Made by a program: the position numbers and the translations under genes. From positions 1 through 48,242 of the forward strand of contig NZ_QVMJ01000035.1 in the NCBI RefSeq assembly GCF_010500955.1: a stretch of 48,242 nt of DNA, given 5' to 3'. This document shows positions 18,801 through 25,102 of the stretch, piece after piece; within the stretch, counting starts at the first letter, position 1; each line of letters begins with the position of its first letter. Origin of the DNA: Bacteroides sp. 519. GTDB lineage: Bacteria > Bacteroidota > Bacteroidia > Bacteroidales > Bacteroidaceae. Below the pieces are notes generated by a model. That model was not told where the DNA came from and ran no database searches. It saw only the letters and a list, made by a program, of their open reading frames with translations.

Positions 18801-19079
18801 CCCCGTCCGCGTTTCGATGGTGGTGGTTGGTTTAATCAAACACAAACCCGGTTCTTGCAAAACGGTGCATATCTGCGTATGAAATCGCTTACACTGGGTT
18901 ACTCTATTCCTAAGAACATTTTAAACCAAGTGGGTATTGAAAAATTACGTGTTTATTTCTCGGGCGAAAACCTGTTCACTATCAAACATACATTCGAAGG
19001 ATTCGACCCCGAGTTAACCGATCCGTATAAATATCCTTTCCAAAAATCGTTTGCCTTTGGTATTAGTTTAACACTCTAA
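15885..19079 (+). CDS. SusC/RagA-family TonB-dependent outer-membrane transporter without STN domain
   Basis: 1064 residues. A long signal peptide (about 1-37, ending VSVLANS) leads directly into the carboxypeptidase-regulatory-like domain (about 55-122, NNEPIIGANVKVKGGSAGTI), plug (from LQEVVVVGYATVKKANLTG) and barrel, closing with KSFAFGISLTL. It lacks the STN domain of SusC1, so it probably transports without signalling to FecR. The two SusC proteins share family motifs but differ enough not to be a recent duplication. SusD2 follows after 11 bases. Confidence 0.95.
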   Translation: MKKQKTMLRNFRVFSTSILSAFTATFLLTHPVSVLANSGQNEISIQTPHQNTAKATGVIVDKNNEPIIGANVKVKGGSAGTITNLDGEFTVDAPVGSTLVISFIGYKSTEVVFNGSSLKVQLAEDSELLQEVVVVGYATVKKANLTGAVSAVDNKVIKDRPIINLGQGLQGVIPNLNVSTSGRPGEGSSFTIRGTGSISSGSGKPLVLIDGVEMDPNMINPQDIQNISVLKDAASASIYGSRAAFGVVLITTKDGRKNEAPKVTFDATISFNSPTTRPEYMNSMEYANWMNAANMTTNDKPYFDDEWMKHIRDYYENPSKSSPVFVHSDPTESSNGRKYTYAGNTDWMKEMYKTSYPIQQYNISINGGSEKVTYYTSAGLTDQSSLLRYGNESFKKFNLVNNISYDIAKWLKVGMKTSFNRTELSGLNQTRVHGDNFIGGDTRPIMPVKHPDGNWAGQGNFTNFAAILEDAGSRWTRKNDFWNTITARITPFAGASINFDYTFNFYSRVDKQHVKTLNEYGVDGQYLQVFPHTNPNGVYQYQADDTYNAVNLFADYEKTLGKHYLKGLVGFNQEEKHVRSFNAERRNLISNDIPSLSVATGDRYVGSNDNSWALRGAFLRLNYSFDDKYLIEVNGRYDLSSRFPKDDRAVFNPSASIGWRISNENFFKGARNIVDELKVRFSYGSLGNQSLDQYQPYLSNYSSAQLAWIMGSTQPQYVTPGGLVSSTLTWETVTQWDLGVDFALLQNRLKGTFDYYQRRTSDILMTGKQLPGILGTNEPMQNAAEILNKGWEVELSWNDVLPNGLYYSVGVNLSDYQAEVTKYDNPSGSFKDYYVGKKIGEIWGYKTAGLFQSTEEINSAPDHTLLNGKTPLPGDIRFEDLDGDKKIHWGEETIYKPGDQKIIGNSTPRYQYGFRGTAEWKNFDLSFFFQGVGKRDINLPQKLFLAHYDSQWQVPSKVNTDYWTEDNRNALFPRPRFDGGGWFNQTQTRFLQNGAYLRMKSLTLGYSIPKNILNQVGIEKLRVYFSGENLFTIKHTFEGFDPELTDPYKYPFQKSFAFGISLTL

Positions 19080-19090
19080 ACAATTACAAG

Positions 19091-20737
19091 ATGAAAAAAT
19101 ATAAATTATTTCTAGCAATAATAGCCTCAATTACACTTCAGGCTTGTAATGATGGTTTCCTCGATCGCTATCAGGAAGCTATTAACGATGGAACTTTTTG
19201 GAATACTCCAAACGATTTGAAAACGTATGCAAATCGTTTCTATTCATACTTCCCTAGCGGACTGGTATCTCTTGGCGATGGTAGCAGCGATAATCAAGTG
19301 CCTCATTCGCGTCCGGATTTCTTCTGGAACGAGTATCCTATTCCTAATACCGCGTCTACCTGGAACAAAAGTGCATGGTCGCACATTCGCTATACCAATT
19401 ATTTTTTGGCTCGCTATACAAAAGCCACAGGAACAGAAACAGAGATTAACCAGTATGTAGGCGAAGTACGTTTCTTCCGCGCACTGGATTATGCAAATAA
19501 AATCAATACATTTGGTGATGTGCCTTGGTTGGAAGAAGACCTCAGCACAAACGACGATGATATTCTGTATGGCCCACGCATGAAACGGGAATTGGTAATG
19601 GATAAAATTATTGAAGACCTGGATTATGCCATTAAGTGGTTACCCGAACGCCCCGAAACCGGAAGAATAGGTAAAGATGTTGCACGCCACATAAAAGCAC
19701 GCTTGTGCCTGCGCGAGGGTACTTATTACAAGTATCACACCGAACTTGGAATTAGTGCCGACAAAGTAAAAACCTTACTTGAGTTAGCAGCAAGCGCAGC
19801 AGCCGAAGTTATGGCAACCGAGAAGTACGCCATTTATACTACAGGCGATCCCTTGAACGATTATTATAACATGTTTCTGATAGAGGATAAATCGGGATTG
19901 TCAGAAGCTATTTTACCTTCGACTTATAAAAAAGACATCAGACAACATAACTCAACCCGTTCCATAAGCGAAGCTAAATCCGGTTTCTCTAAAGATTATG
20001 TAAATGCATACTTGTGTACAGACGGTAAACCAATTGGTATAAGTGAGTTGTATAAAGGAGATAAGAACATTGCTGATGAAACAACAAATCGCGACCCACG
20101 TTTAAAACAAACCATTCTGACTCCTGATTTTGCATGGAGAATAGCAGATAATGGTACAGTTACACGCCTTGGAGAGGATAACCTTATTAGCAATTATTGT
20201 TATACCGGTTATAACATAATTAAGTATTACTCTAATATAGAGGCCAATCATCAGGCAAACTCCAATACGTACGATGGTATTGTTTACCGTTATGCCGAAA
20301 CATTACTTATTTATGCCGAAGCAAAAGCTGAGTTGGGAACAATTACACAATCGGATCTGGATAAGTCTATCAACTTGTTGCGCAACCGTGTTGGCATGCC
20401 TCATTTAAAAACCGAAGTTGGATTTGTTGATCCTAACTGGCCGGAATGGGGATATGATTTATCGACTCTGTTACAGGAAATCCGCCGCGAACGCCGTGTT
20501 GAGTTAGGTGGCGAAGGATTCCGGTGGGAAGATATTCTACGTTGGAAAGCTGGTAAAATTACCGATAATCCCAGTACCTATATTGGCAAATGGATTCCGG
20601 AAGAAGGCAAATATGCCGAGGTATACGGTGCCGACCGCATAAGAAAATGGAACGACAAATTATACCTTTATCCAATCCCTACCAATGAGATTCTGCTGAA
20701 CCCACAACTAGCACCACAAAACTCTGGATGGGAATAA
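19091..20737 (+). CDS. SusD/RagB-family outer-membrane nutrient-binding lipoprotein (second pair)
   Basis: 548 residues. Signal peptide with lipobox (LQAC, Cys near residue 19), then NDGFLDRYQEAINDGTFWN. Late SusD hallmarks are present: AETLLIYAEAKAELG and IRRERRVELGGEGFRWEDIL, and the C-terminal LYPIPTNEILLNPQL found in most members. It is the surface partner of SusC2. A bidirectional terminator at 20768-20803 closes the locus. No enzyme gene follows; gapA on the other strand is next. Confidence 0.95.
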   Translation: MKKYKLFLAIIASITLQACNDGFLDRYQEAINDGTFWNTPNDLKTYANRFYSYFPSGLVSLGDGSSDNQVPHSRPDFFWNEYPIPNTASTWNKSAWSHIRYTNYFLARYTKATGTETEINQYVGEVRFFRALDYANKINTFGDVPWLEEDLSTNDDDILYGPRMKRELVMDKIIEDLDYAIKWLPERPETGRIGKDVARHIKARLCLREGTYYKYHTELGISADKVKTLLELAASAAAEVMATEKYAIYTTGDPLNDYYNMFLIEDKSGLSEAILPSTYKKDIRQHNSTRSISEAKSGFSKDYVNAYLCTDGKPIGISELYKGDKNIADETTNRDPRLKQTILTPDFAWRIADNGTVTRLGEDNLISNYCYTGYNIIKYYSNIEANHQANSNTYDGIVYRYAETLLIYAEAKAELGTITQSDLDKSINLLRNRVGMPHLKTEVGFVDPNWPEWGYDLSTLLQEIRRERRVELGGEGFRWEDILRWKAGKITDNPSTYIGKWIPEEGKYAEVYGADRIRKWNDKLYLYPIPTNEILLNPQLAPQNSGWE

Positions 20738-20767
20738 AACCACAATCATCCAAATTTACTTAAGCAC

Positions 20768-20803
20768 AAAAAAGGCAGCCTTCATACCGAAGACTGCCTT
20801 TAT
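20768..20803. terminator. Bidirectional terminator between susD2 and gapA
   Basis: AAAGGCAGCCTTC and GAAGACTGCCTTT form a 13-bp stem with one mismatch and the loop ATACC, bordered by an A-run on the left and T-rich sequence on the right. It lies between convergent genes. Confidence 0.8.
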
Positions 20804-20825
20804 TATATTGGAGTATCTTATCCGA

Positions 20826-21830
20826 TTATCCGTTAATTTTTGCCATGTGAGCAATAAGTTCAAGACATTTGTTTGAGTAACCCCATTCGTTGTCATACCA
20901 AGATACAACTTTAACAAATGTTGGAGTTAATTGGATACCAGCTTTAGCATCGAAGATAGAAGTACGAGCATCACCGATGAAATCAGAAGATACTACATCG
21001 TCTTCAGTATATCCAAGGATACCTTTCAATTCGTTTTCAGAAGCTGCTTTCATAGCTGCACAAATCTCAGCATAAGTAGTTTCTTTAGCTAAGTTTACAG
21101 TTAAGTCAACAACTGATACATCTAAAGTAGGAACACGGAAAGCCATACCTGTAAGTTTTCCATTCAATTCAGGAATAACTTTACCTACAGCTTTAGCAGC
21201 ACCTGTAGAAGAAGGGATGATGTTACCAGCAGCAGCACGACCACCTCTCCAATCCTTGATAGAAGGACCGTCAACTGTTTTTTGAGTAGCAGTTGTAGCG
21301 TGAACTGTAGTCATCAAACCATCTTTAATACCGAACTTGTCGTTCAATACTTTAGCGATAGGTGCTAAACAGTTAGTTGTACAAGAAGCGTTTGATACGA
21401 ATTGAGTACCTTTAACATAAGAGTCAAGGTTAACACCGCATACAAACATTGGGGTATCGTCTTTTGAAGGAGCCGACATTACAACATATTTTGCACCAGC
21501 ATCAACGTGAAGCTGAGCTTTATCTTTAGAAAGGAATAAACCAGTTGATTCAACTACATATTCAGCACCAACTTCGTTCCATTTCAAATCAGCAGGATTT
21601 CTTTCAGCAGTTACACGGATTGCTTTTCCGTTAACGATTAATTTACCATCTTTTGCTTCAGCAGTACCATTGAAACGGCCATGGATTGTATCATATTTCA
21701 ACATGTAAACCATGTATTCTACGTCAATCAGGTCATTGATACCTACAATTTCAATGTCATTTCTTGTTTGAGCAGCACGGAAAACTAAACGTCCGATACG
21801 GCCAAAACCATTAATACCTACTTTAATCAT
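20826..21830 (-). CDS. gapA: Glyceraldehyde-3-phosphate dehydrogenase, type I
   Basis: 334 residues, full length. NAD-binding start IKVGINGFGRIGRLVFRA, catalytic cysteine in SNASCTTNCLAP, and the closing SWYDNEWGYSNKCLEL. It oxidises glyceraldehyde-3-phosphate to 1,3-bisphosphoglycerate in glycolysis. The gene looks single-cistron: a terminator lies beyond its end and a -7-like TAATTTTG (21912-21919) lies about 80 bases before the ATG. Confidence 0.97.
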   Translation of the reverse strand: MIKVGINGFGRIGRLVFRAAQTRNDIEIVGINDLIDVEYMVYMLKYDTIHGRFNGTAEAKDGKLIVNGKAIRVTAERNPADLKWNEVGAEYVVESTGLFLSKDKAQLHVDAGAKYVVMSAPSKDDTPMFVCGVNLDSYVKGTQFVSNASCTTNCLAPIAKVLNDKFGIKDGLMTTVHATTATQKTVDGPSIKDWRGGRAAAGNIIPSSTGAAKAVGKVIPELNGKLTGMAFRVPTLDVSVVDLTVNLAKETTYAEICAAMKAASENELKGILGYTEDDVVSSDFIGDARTSIFDAKAGIQLTPTFVKVVSWYDNEWGYSNKCLELIAHMAKING

Positions 21831-21911
21831 TTTGTTTAAACTTTTAAGGGTTTTATAATGTTACTTTATAAAATATGTAGAAATACTGCATATTCGTTTT
21901 AAAAATGCGCT

Positions 21912-21919
21912 GCAAAATT
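21912..21919 (-). promoter_or_regulatory. -7 element for gapA
   Basis: Minus-strand TAATTTTG matches TAnnTTTG, the same octamer as before gltX. The leader would be about 75 bases. The -33 element is not clear. Confidence 0.4.
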
Positions 21920-21970
21920 AATAATTTGTTTCTATATTCACGCACGAATTAAATATTAATAATAAAAAAG

Positions 21971-22408
21971 ATGGGAAAAAGTAATTTTTGGCACGACTTC
22001 AAGGTGTTTGCTATGAAAGGGAATGTAATTGATATGGCTGTTGGTGTAGTAATCGGCGGCGCGTTTGGTAAGATAGTTTCCTCATTGGTTGCTGATGTTA
22101 TTATGCCACCTCTGGGTTTACTGATAGGTGGTGTTAATTTCACCAACCTGAAATGGGTAATGAAACCTGCCGAAGTTGCTGCCGACGGAACTGCTATTGC
22201 CGAAGTTACTCTTAATTACGGTAGCTTTTTACAACAAACATTCGACTTCCTGATTGTTGCATTCTCTATTTTTATGTTTATAAAATTAATAAATAGATTA
22301 ACAACTAAAAAGAAAGTCGAAGAAGAAGCAAAACCCGCAACACCTCCAGCTCCAACGAAAGAAGAAGTGTTGCTTACGGAAATCAGAGATCTTTTGAAGA
22401 AGAATTAA
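21971..22408 (+). CDS. mscL: Large-conductance mechanosensitive channel MscL
   Basis: 145 residues. The N-terminal amphipathic helix and first transmembrane segment contain FAMKGNVIDMAVGVVIGGAFG, the family signature (here FKVFAMKGNVIDMAVGVVI); a periplasmic loop and second transmembrane helix (about 80-105, FLIVAFSIFMFIKLI) follow, then a charged cytoplasmic bundle ending LLTEIRDLLKKN. The homopentamer opens under membrane tension to release solutes during osmotic downshock. Its TAA stop overlaps the start of the hairpin element at 22407. Confidence 0.96.
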   Translation: MGKSNFWHDFKVFAMKGNVIDMAVGVVIGGAFGKIVSSLVADVIMPPLGLLIGGVNFTNLKWVMKPAEVAADGTAIAEVTLNYGSFLQQTFDFLIVAFSIFMFIKLINRLTTKKKVEEEAKPATPPAPTKEEVLLTEIRDLLKKN

Positions 22409-22486
22409 GCGCGAAAGCGCGAAGGGATAAAGGCACGAAAGGTTGTTATCCTTTCGCGCTTTCAACCTTTCGTGCCTTATCCCTTC
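22407..22486. repeat. Interlocked hairpin between mscL and the yegP-like gene
   Basis: Two stems interlock. Stem 1: 22407-22417 (AAGCGCGAAAG) with 22451-22461. Stem 2: 22421-22445 (GAAGGGATAAAGG...) with 22463-22486, 24 bp with one bulged A. The order is A-B-A'-B', which permits a pseudoknot or two alternative folds. Stop codons of both convergent genes touch the element. Confidence 0.75.
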
Positions 22487-22815
22487 ACCGTTAAATCAAC
22501 AATTTCCGCTTCCGGTGCATTCTTTTTTACCGATGCAATACCATTATTCATTGCAGCTTCGGAATTATACATCTCACTAACACCAATAACTTGTCCGTTT
22601 GATGCTTTCAGGGTGAAATAATCTCGCTTATCTTTTGCTTTCTTCTTTTCATATCTCACATCAAATTCACAGTTTTTACGCACTGATTCAATTGCTTTTA
22701 TGCAATTATGCTTTGCGGTATACCCTTCGCTCGTTAAAATGATTTCTCCATTGCCAGCTTTCAGGTTATACTGGAACTGGTCGTTTTTTCTTTTACTGAT
22801 TTCAAATTTTCCCAT
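22477..22815 (-). CDS. YegP-like DUF1508 protein
   Basis: 112 residues from the ATG at 22815 (MGKFEISKRKND). Two tandem DUF1508 repeats: FQYNLKAGNGEIILTSEGYT and YFTLKASNGQVIGVSEMY, each followed by a helical segment with similar endings (IKAIESVRKNC and MNNGIASVKKNA). Members are small soluble proteins of unknown role. An earlier ATG at 22866 would add 17 residues including promoter sequence and is not favoured. The stop TAA is inside the hairpin repeat. Confidence 0.88.
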   Translation of the reverse strand: MGKFEISKRKNDQFQYNLKAGNGEIILTSEGYTAKHNCIKAIESVRKNCEFDVRYEKKKAKDKRDYFTLKASNGQVIGVSEMYNSEAAMNNGIASVKKNAPEAEIVDLTVKG

Positions 22816-22837
22816 GATCTTATATTTTAATATAAAG

Positions 22838-22867
22838 AAAACGTATTCTTGCATTGATATGTTCAAA
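22838..22867 (-). promoter_or_regulatory. Promoter of the yegP-like gene
   Basis: Minus-strand TTTG (22864-22867), 18 bases, TACGTTTT (22838-22845); one mismatch to TAnnTTTG. Leader about 20 bases to the ATG at 22815. Confidence 0.45.
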
Positions 22868-22910
22868 AGAAACAGCTTAAACTGCGTTCATCCGCGTATC
22901 CATAATCAAA

Positions 22911-23013
22911 AAATGCAGTTCATTTGCACCTCAAATGCAGTTCATTTACACCTCAAATGCAGTTCATTTAGCATGCAAATGCAGTTCATTTAGGGTGCAA
23001 ATGAACTGCATTT
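22911..23013. repeat. Array C: five AAATGCAGTTCATTT cores at an exact 22-bp period
   Basis: Cores start at 22911, 22933, 22955, 22977 and 22999, every step 22 bp, separated by 7-bp spacers (GCACCTC, ACACCTC, AGCATGC, AGGGTGC). The first four read AAATGCAGTTCATTT; the fifth is the exact reverse complement AAATGAACTGCATTT. The core ends are palindromic (AAATG...CATTT). Same design as arrays A, B and D, with a different core. Confidence 0.88.
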
Positions 23014-23015
23014 GT

Positions 23016-23073
<58 letters not shown>

Positions 23074-23086
<13 letters not shown>

Positions 23087-23166
23087 AGAGCATCAACATC
23101 AGCAGTTTCTTTTTTATCTTTTTCTACTGATGTTTTCTTTTCTGTTATGTTATGTTCTGTTGCCAT
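23074..23166 (-). CDS. Possible 30-residue ORF in T-rich element copy 2
   Basis: ATG at 23164-23166 opens MATEHNITEKKTS and the frame ends ...KETADVDALVES with TGA inside the heptamer hairpin. The product would be small, hydrophilic and Lys/Glu-rich. The same start (ATGGCAACAGAACATAAC) occurs in copy 3 (37415 downward), where pentamer repeats shift the frame, and the KE(T/I)A(A/D)VD end is present in all three copies. It could be a real small protein, the decayed 5' end of a larger gene, or chance coding in a repeat. No homologue is recognised. Confidence 0.25.
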
Positions 23167-23199
23167 GGCATTACCATTTTCTTTCTGCTAGCGTTTGTT
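23091..23199. repeat. T-rich dispersed element, copy 2
   Basis: Runs from CATCAACATCAGCAGTTTCT through TGTTATGTTATGTTCTGTTG to GCTAGCGTTTGTTCG. It aligns with 37333-37452 and, less well, with 549-655. It includes the ending GCCATGGCATTACCATTTT, matched by GCCATAGTATTACCATTTTT in copy 3. The rest of the gap up to 23450 shows nothing further. Confidence 0.75.
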
Positions 23200-23450
23200 C
23201 GCGTTTTTCTTTCCAACTATACTGCGTTTAACTATCGCATCATTGCAATTACGCACAACCTATGTAGCATATTCAGACGAAATCAACGGTGGTCATTTTC
23301 CATTCTATCTACAACACATCATCAATCTATTTACAATCTATTTACAACGAATGTGCAATGATAGAGCTCACTCTACCTCACTTTAAAAAAGTTTTGGTTC
23401 AAACCCATACAAATAAATCATAGTGTACTAAGAAAAAGAACTAAAAATCG

Positions 23451-23458
23451 TATTTTTG
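23451..23458 (+). promoter_or_regulatory. -7 element for guaA
   Basis: TATTTTTG matches TAnnTTTG; the ATG at 23486 is 28 bases downstream. It overlaps an upstream in-frame ATG (23456), which therefore cannot be the start if this promoter is used. Confidence 0.5.
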
Positions 23459-23485
23459 TACCCAAATTCAAACACACCATATTTT

Positions 23486-25009
23486 ATGCAGGAAAAAATA
23501 ATAATACTTGATTTTGGTTCGCAAACAACGCAGCTTATCGGTCGTAGAATACGAGAGTTGGGTACATACTGCGAAATTGTGCCTTACAACAAATTTCCTT
23601 TCAATGATGCTTCTGTTAAAGGAGTAATACTTTCGGGTAGTCCTTTCTCGGTGTACGATGAAAGTGCATTTAAAACAGAGTTGAAAGATATCAGAGGAAA
23701 ATATCCTATACTCGGTATTTGCTATGGCGCACAGTTCATTGCATACACAAATGGTGGTACTGTTGAGTCTGCCGGAACTCGCGAATACGGACGTGCACAT
23801 CTTGATAAATTTGAAAAAAACAATCCTCTGTTTAAAGGTGTAAGCGAAAACTCACAGGTTTGGATGAGTCATGGCGACACAATCACTTCCATACCATCTA
23901 CTTTCAAAACAATAGCGTCGACCAACGAGGTAGCTATTGCTGCTTATCAAATTGAAGGTGAAAAAGTTTGGGGAGTACAATTCCACCCCGAAGTTTTTCA
24001 TACTACAGACGGAACCCGGATTCTTGAAAACTTCCTGGCAGATATTTGCGGTTGCAAACAAGACTGGACACCGGCTTCTTTCATTGAAAGCACAGTGGCC
24101 GAATTGAAAGAGCAACTAGGAAACGACAAAGTTGTACTAGCATTAAGCGGTGGGGTAGACTCGTCGGTTGTAGCTGTATTGCTAAACAAAGCTATTGGTA
24201 GAAATCTGACCTGCGTATTTGTAGATCATGGTTTACTGCGCAAAAATGAGTTTACCAACGTAATGAAAGATTACGAGTGTTTAGGACTTAATGTAATTGG
24301 TGTTAATGCTTCCGAACGTTTCTACAAAGAACTGGCAGGAGTTACTGAGCCTGAAAGGAAACGCAAAATTATAGGAAAAGGCTTTATCGATGTTTTCGAT
24401 GAAGAGGCGCACAAACTAACCGATGTAAAATGGTTGGCACAAGGTACTATATATCCGGATATCATAGAATCACTTTCTATAACAGGAACTGTTATCAAAA
24501 GCCATCATAATGTAGGTGGATTACCCGAAAAAATGAACCTGAAACTTTGCGAACCTTTGCGGTTATTGTTCAAAGATGAAGTTCGTAGAGTAGGTCGTGA
24601 ATTAGGCATGCCCGAACATTTAATAACCCGTCATCCGTTCCCAGGACCAGGACTTGGAGTACGTATTCTGGGAGATATCACTCCCGAAAAGGTGCGCGTT
24701 CTTCAGGATGCCGATGATGTATTTATTCAGGGACTGCGCGAATGGGGATTGTACGATAAGGTATGGCAAGCAGGAGTTATCTTGTTACCTGTACAATCGG
24801 TAGGTGTTATGGGCGATGAACGTACTTACGAAAATGCTGTAGCATTGCGTGCAGTAACATCGACCGATGCTATGACTGCCGATTGGGCTCATTTGCCTTA
24901 CGAGTTCCTTGGTAAAATATCGAACGATATTATAAATAAGGTAAAAGGGGTGAACCGTGTAACGTATGATATCAGTTCAAAACCCCCAGCGACCATAGAG
25001 TGGGAATAA
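23486..25009 (+). CDS. guaA: GMP synthase (glutamine-hydrolysing)
   Basis: 507 residues from the ATG at 23486 (MQEKIIILDFGSQTTQLIG). The N-terminal glutamine amidotransferase has Cys79 (GICYGAQ) and the His167/Glu169 pair (FHPEV). The ATP-pyrophosphatase loop LSGGVDSSVVAV lies near residue 220, and the C-terminal dimerisation domain ends KPPATIEWE. It converts XMP to GMP. A strong bidirectional terminator follows. A start 30 bases upstream would overlap the predicted -7 element. Confidence 0.97.
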   Translation: MQEKIIILDFGSQTTQLIGRRIRELGTYCEIVPYNKFPFNDASVKGVILSGSPFSVYDESAFKTELKDIRGKYPILGICYGAQFIAYTNGGTVESAGTREYGRAHLDKFEKNNPLFKGVSENSQVWMSHGDTITSIPSTFKTIASTNEVAIAAYQIEGEKVWGVQFHPEVFHTTDGTRILENFLADICGCKQDWTPASFIESTVAELKEQLGNDKVVLALSGGVDSSVVAVLLNKAIGRNLTCVFVDHGLLRKNEFTNVMKDYECLGLNVIGVNASERFYKELAGVTEPERKRKIIGKGFIDVFDEEAHKLTDVKWLAQGTIYPDIIESLSITGTVIKSHHNVGGLPEKMNLKLCEPLRLLFKDEVRRVGRELGMPEHLITRHPFPGPGLGVRILGDITPEKVRVLQDADDVFIQGLREWGLYDKVWQAGVILLPVQSVGVMGDERTYENAVALRAVTSTDAMTADWAHLPYEFLGKISNDIINKVKGVNRVTYDISSKPPATIEWE

Positions 25010-25035
25010 GAAAAGCCCTGATTCTGAACACTATA

Positions 25036-25071
25036 AAAATAGCCTCAACTTACTACGGTTGAGGCTATTTT
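25036..25071. terminator. Bidirectional intrinsic terminator between guaA and the NfnAB-like gene
   Basis: Perfect 14-bp stem: AAAATAGCCTCAAC (25036-25049) with GTTGAGGCTATTTT (25058-25071), loop TTACTACG. A-run on one side and T-run on the other serve both convergent genes. Confidence 0.9.
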
Positions 25072-25102
25072 GTTGATATTCATTTATAACAGATATTCCC
25101 TG

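Noticed and set aside
9384..20737. Complete polysaccharide utilisation locus
   Set aside because: No carbohydrate-active enzyme, sulfatase or sensor of the hybrid two-component type is present, so only a SusCD uptake locus is claimed.
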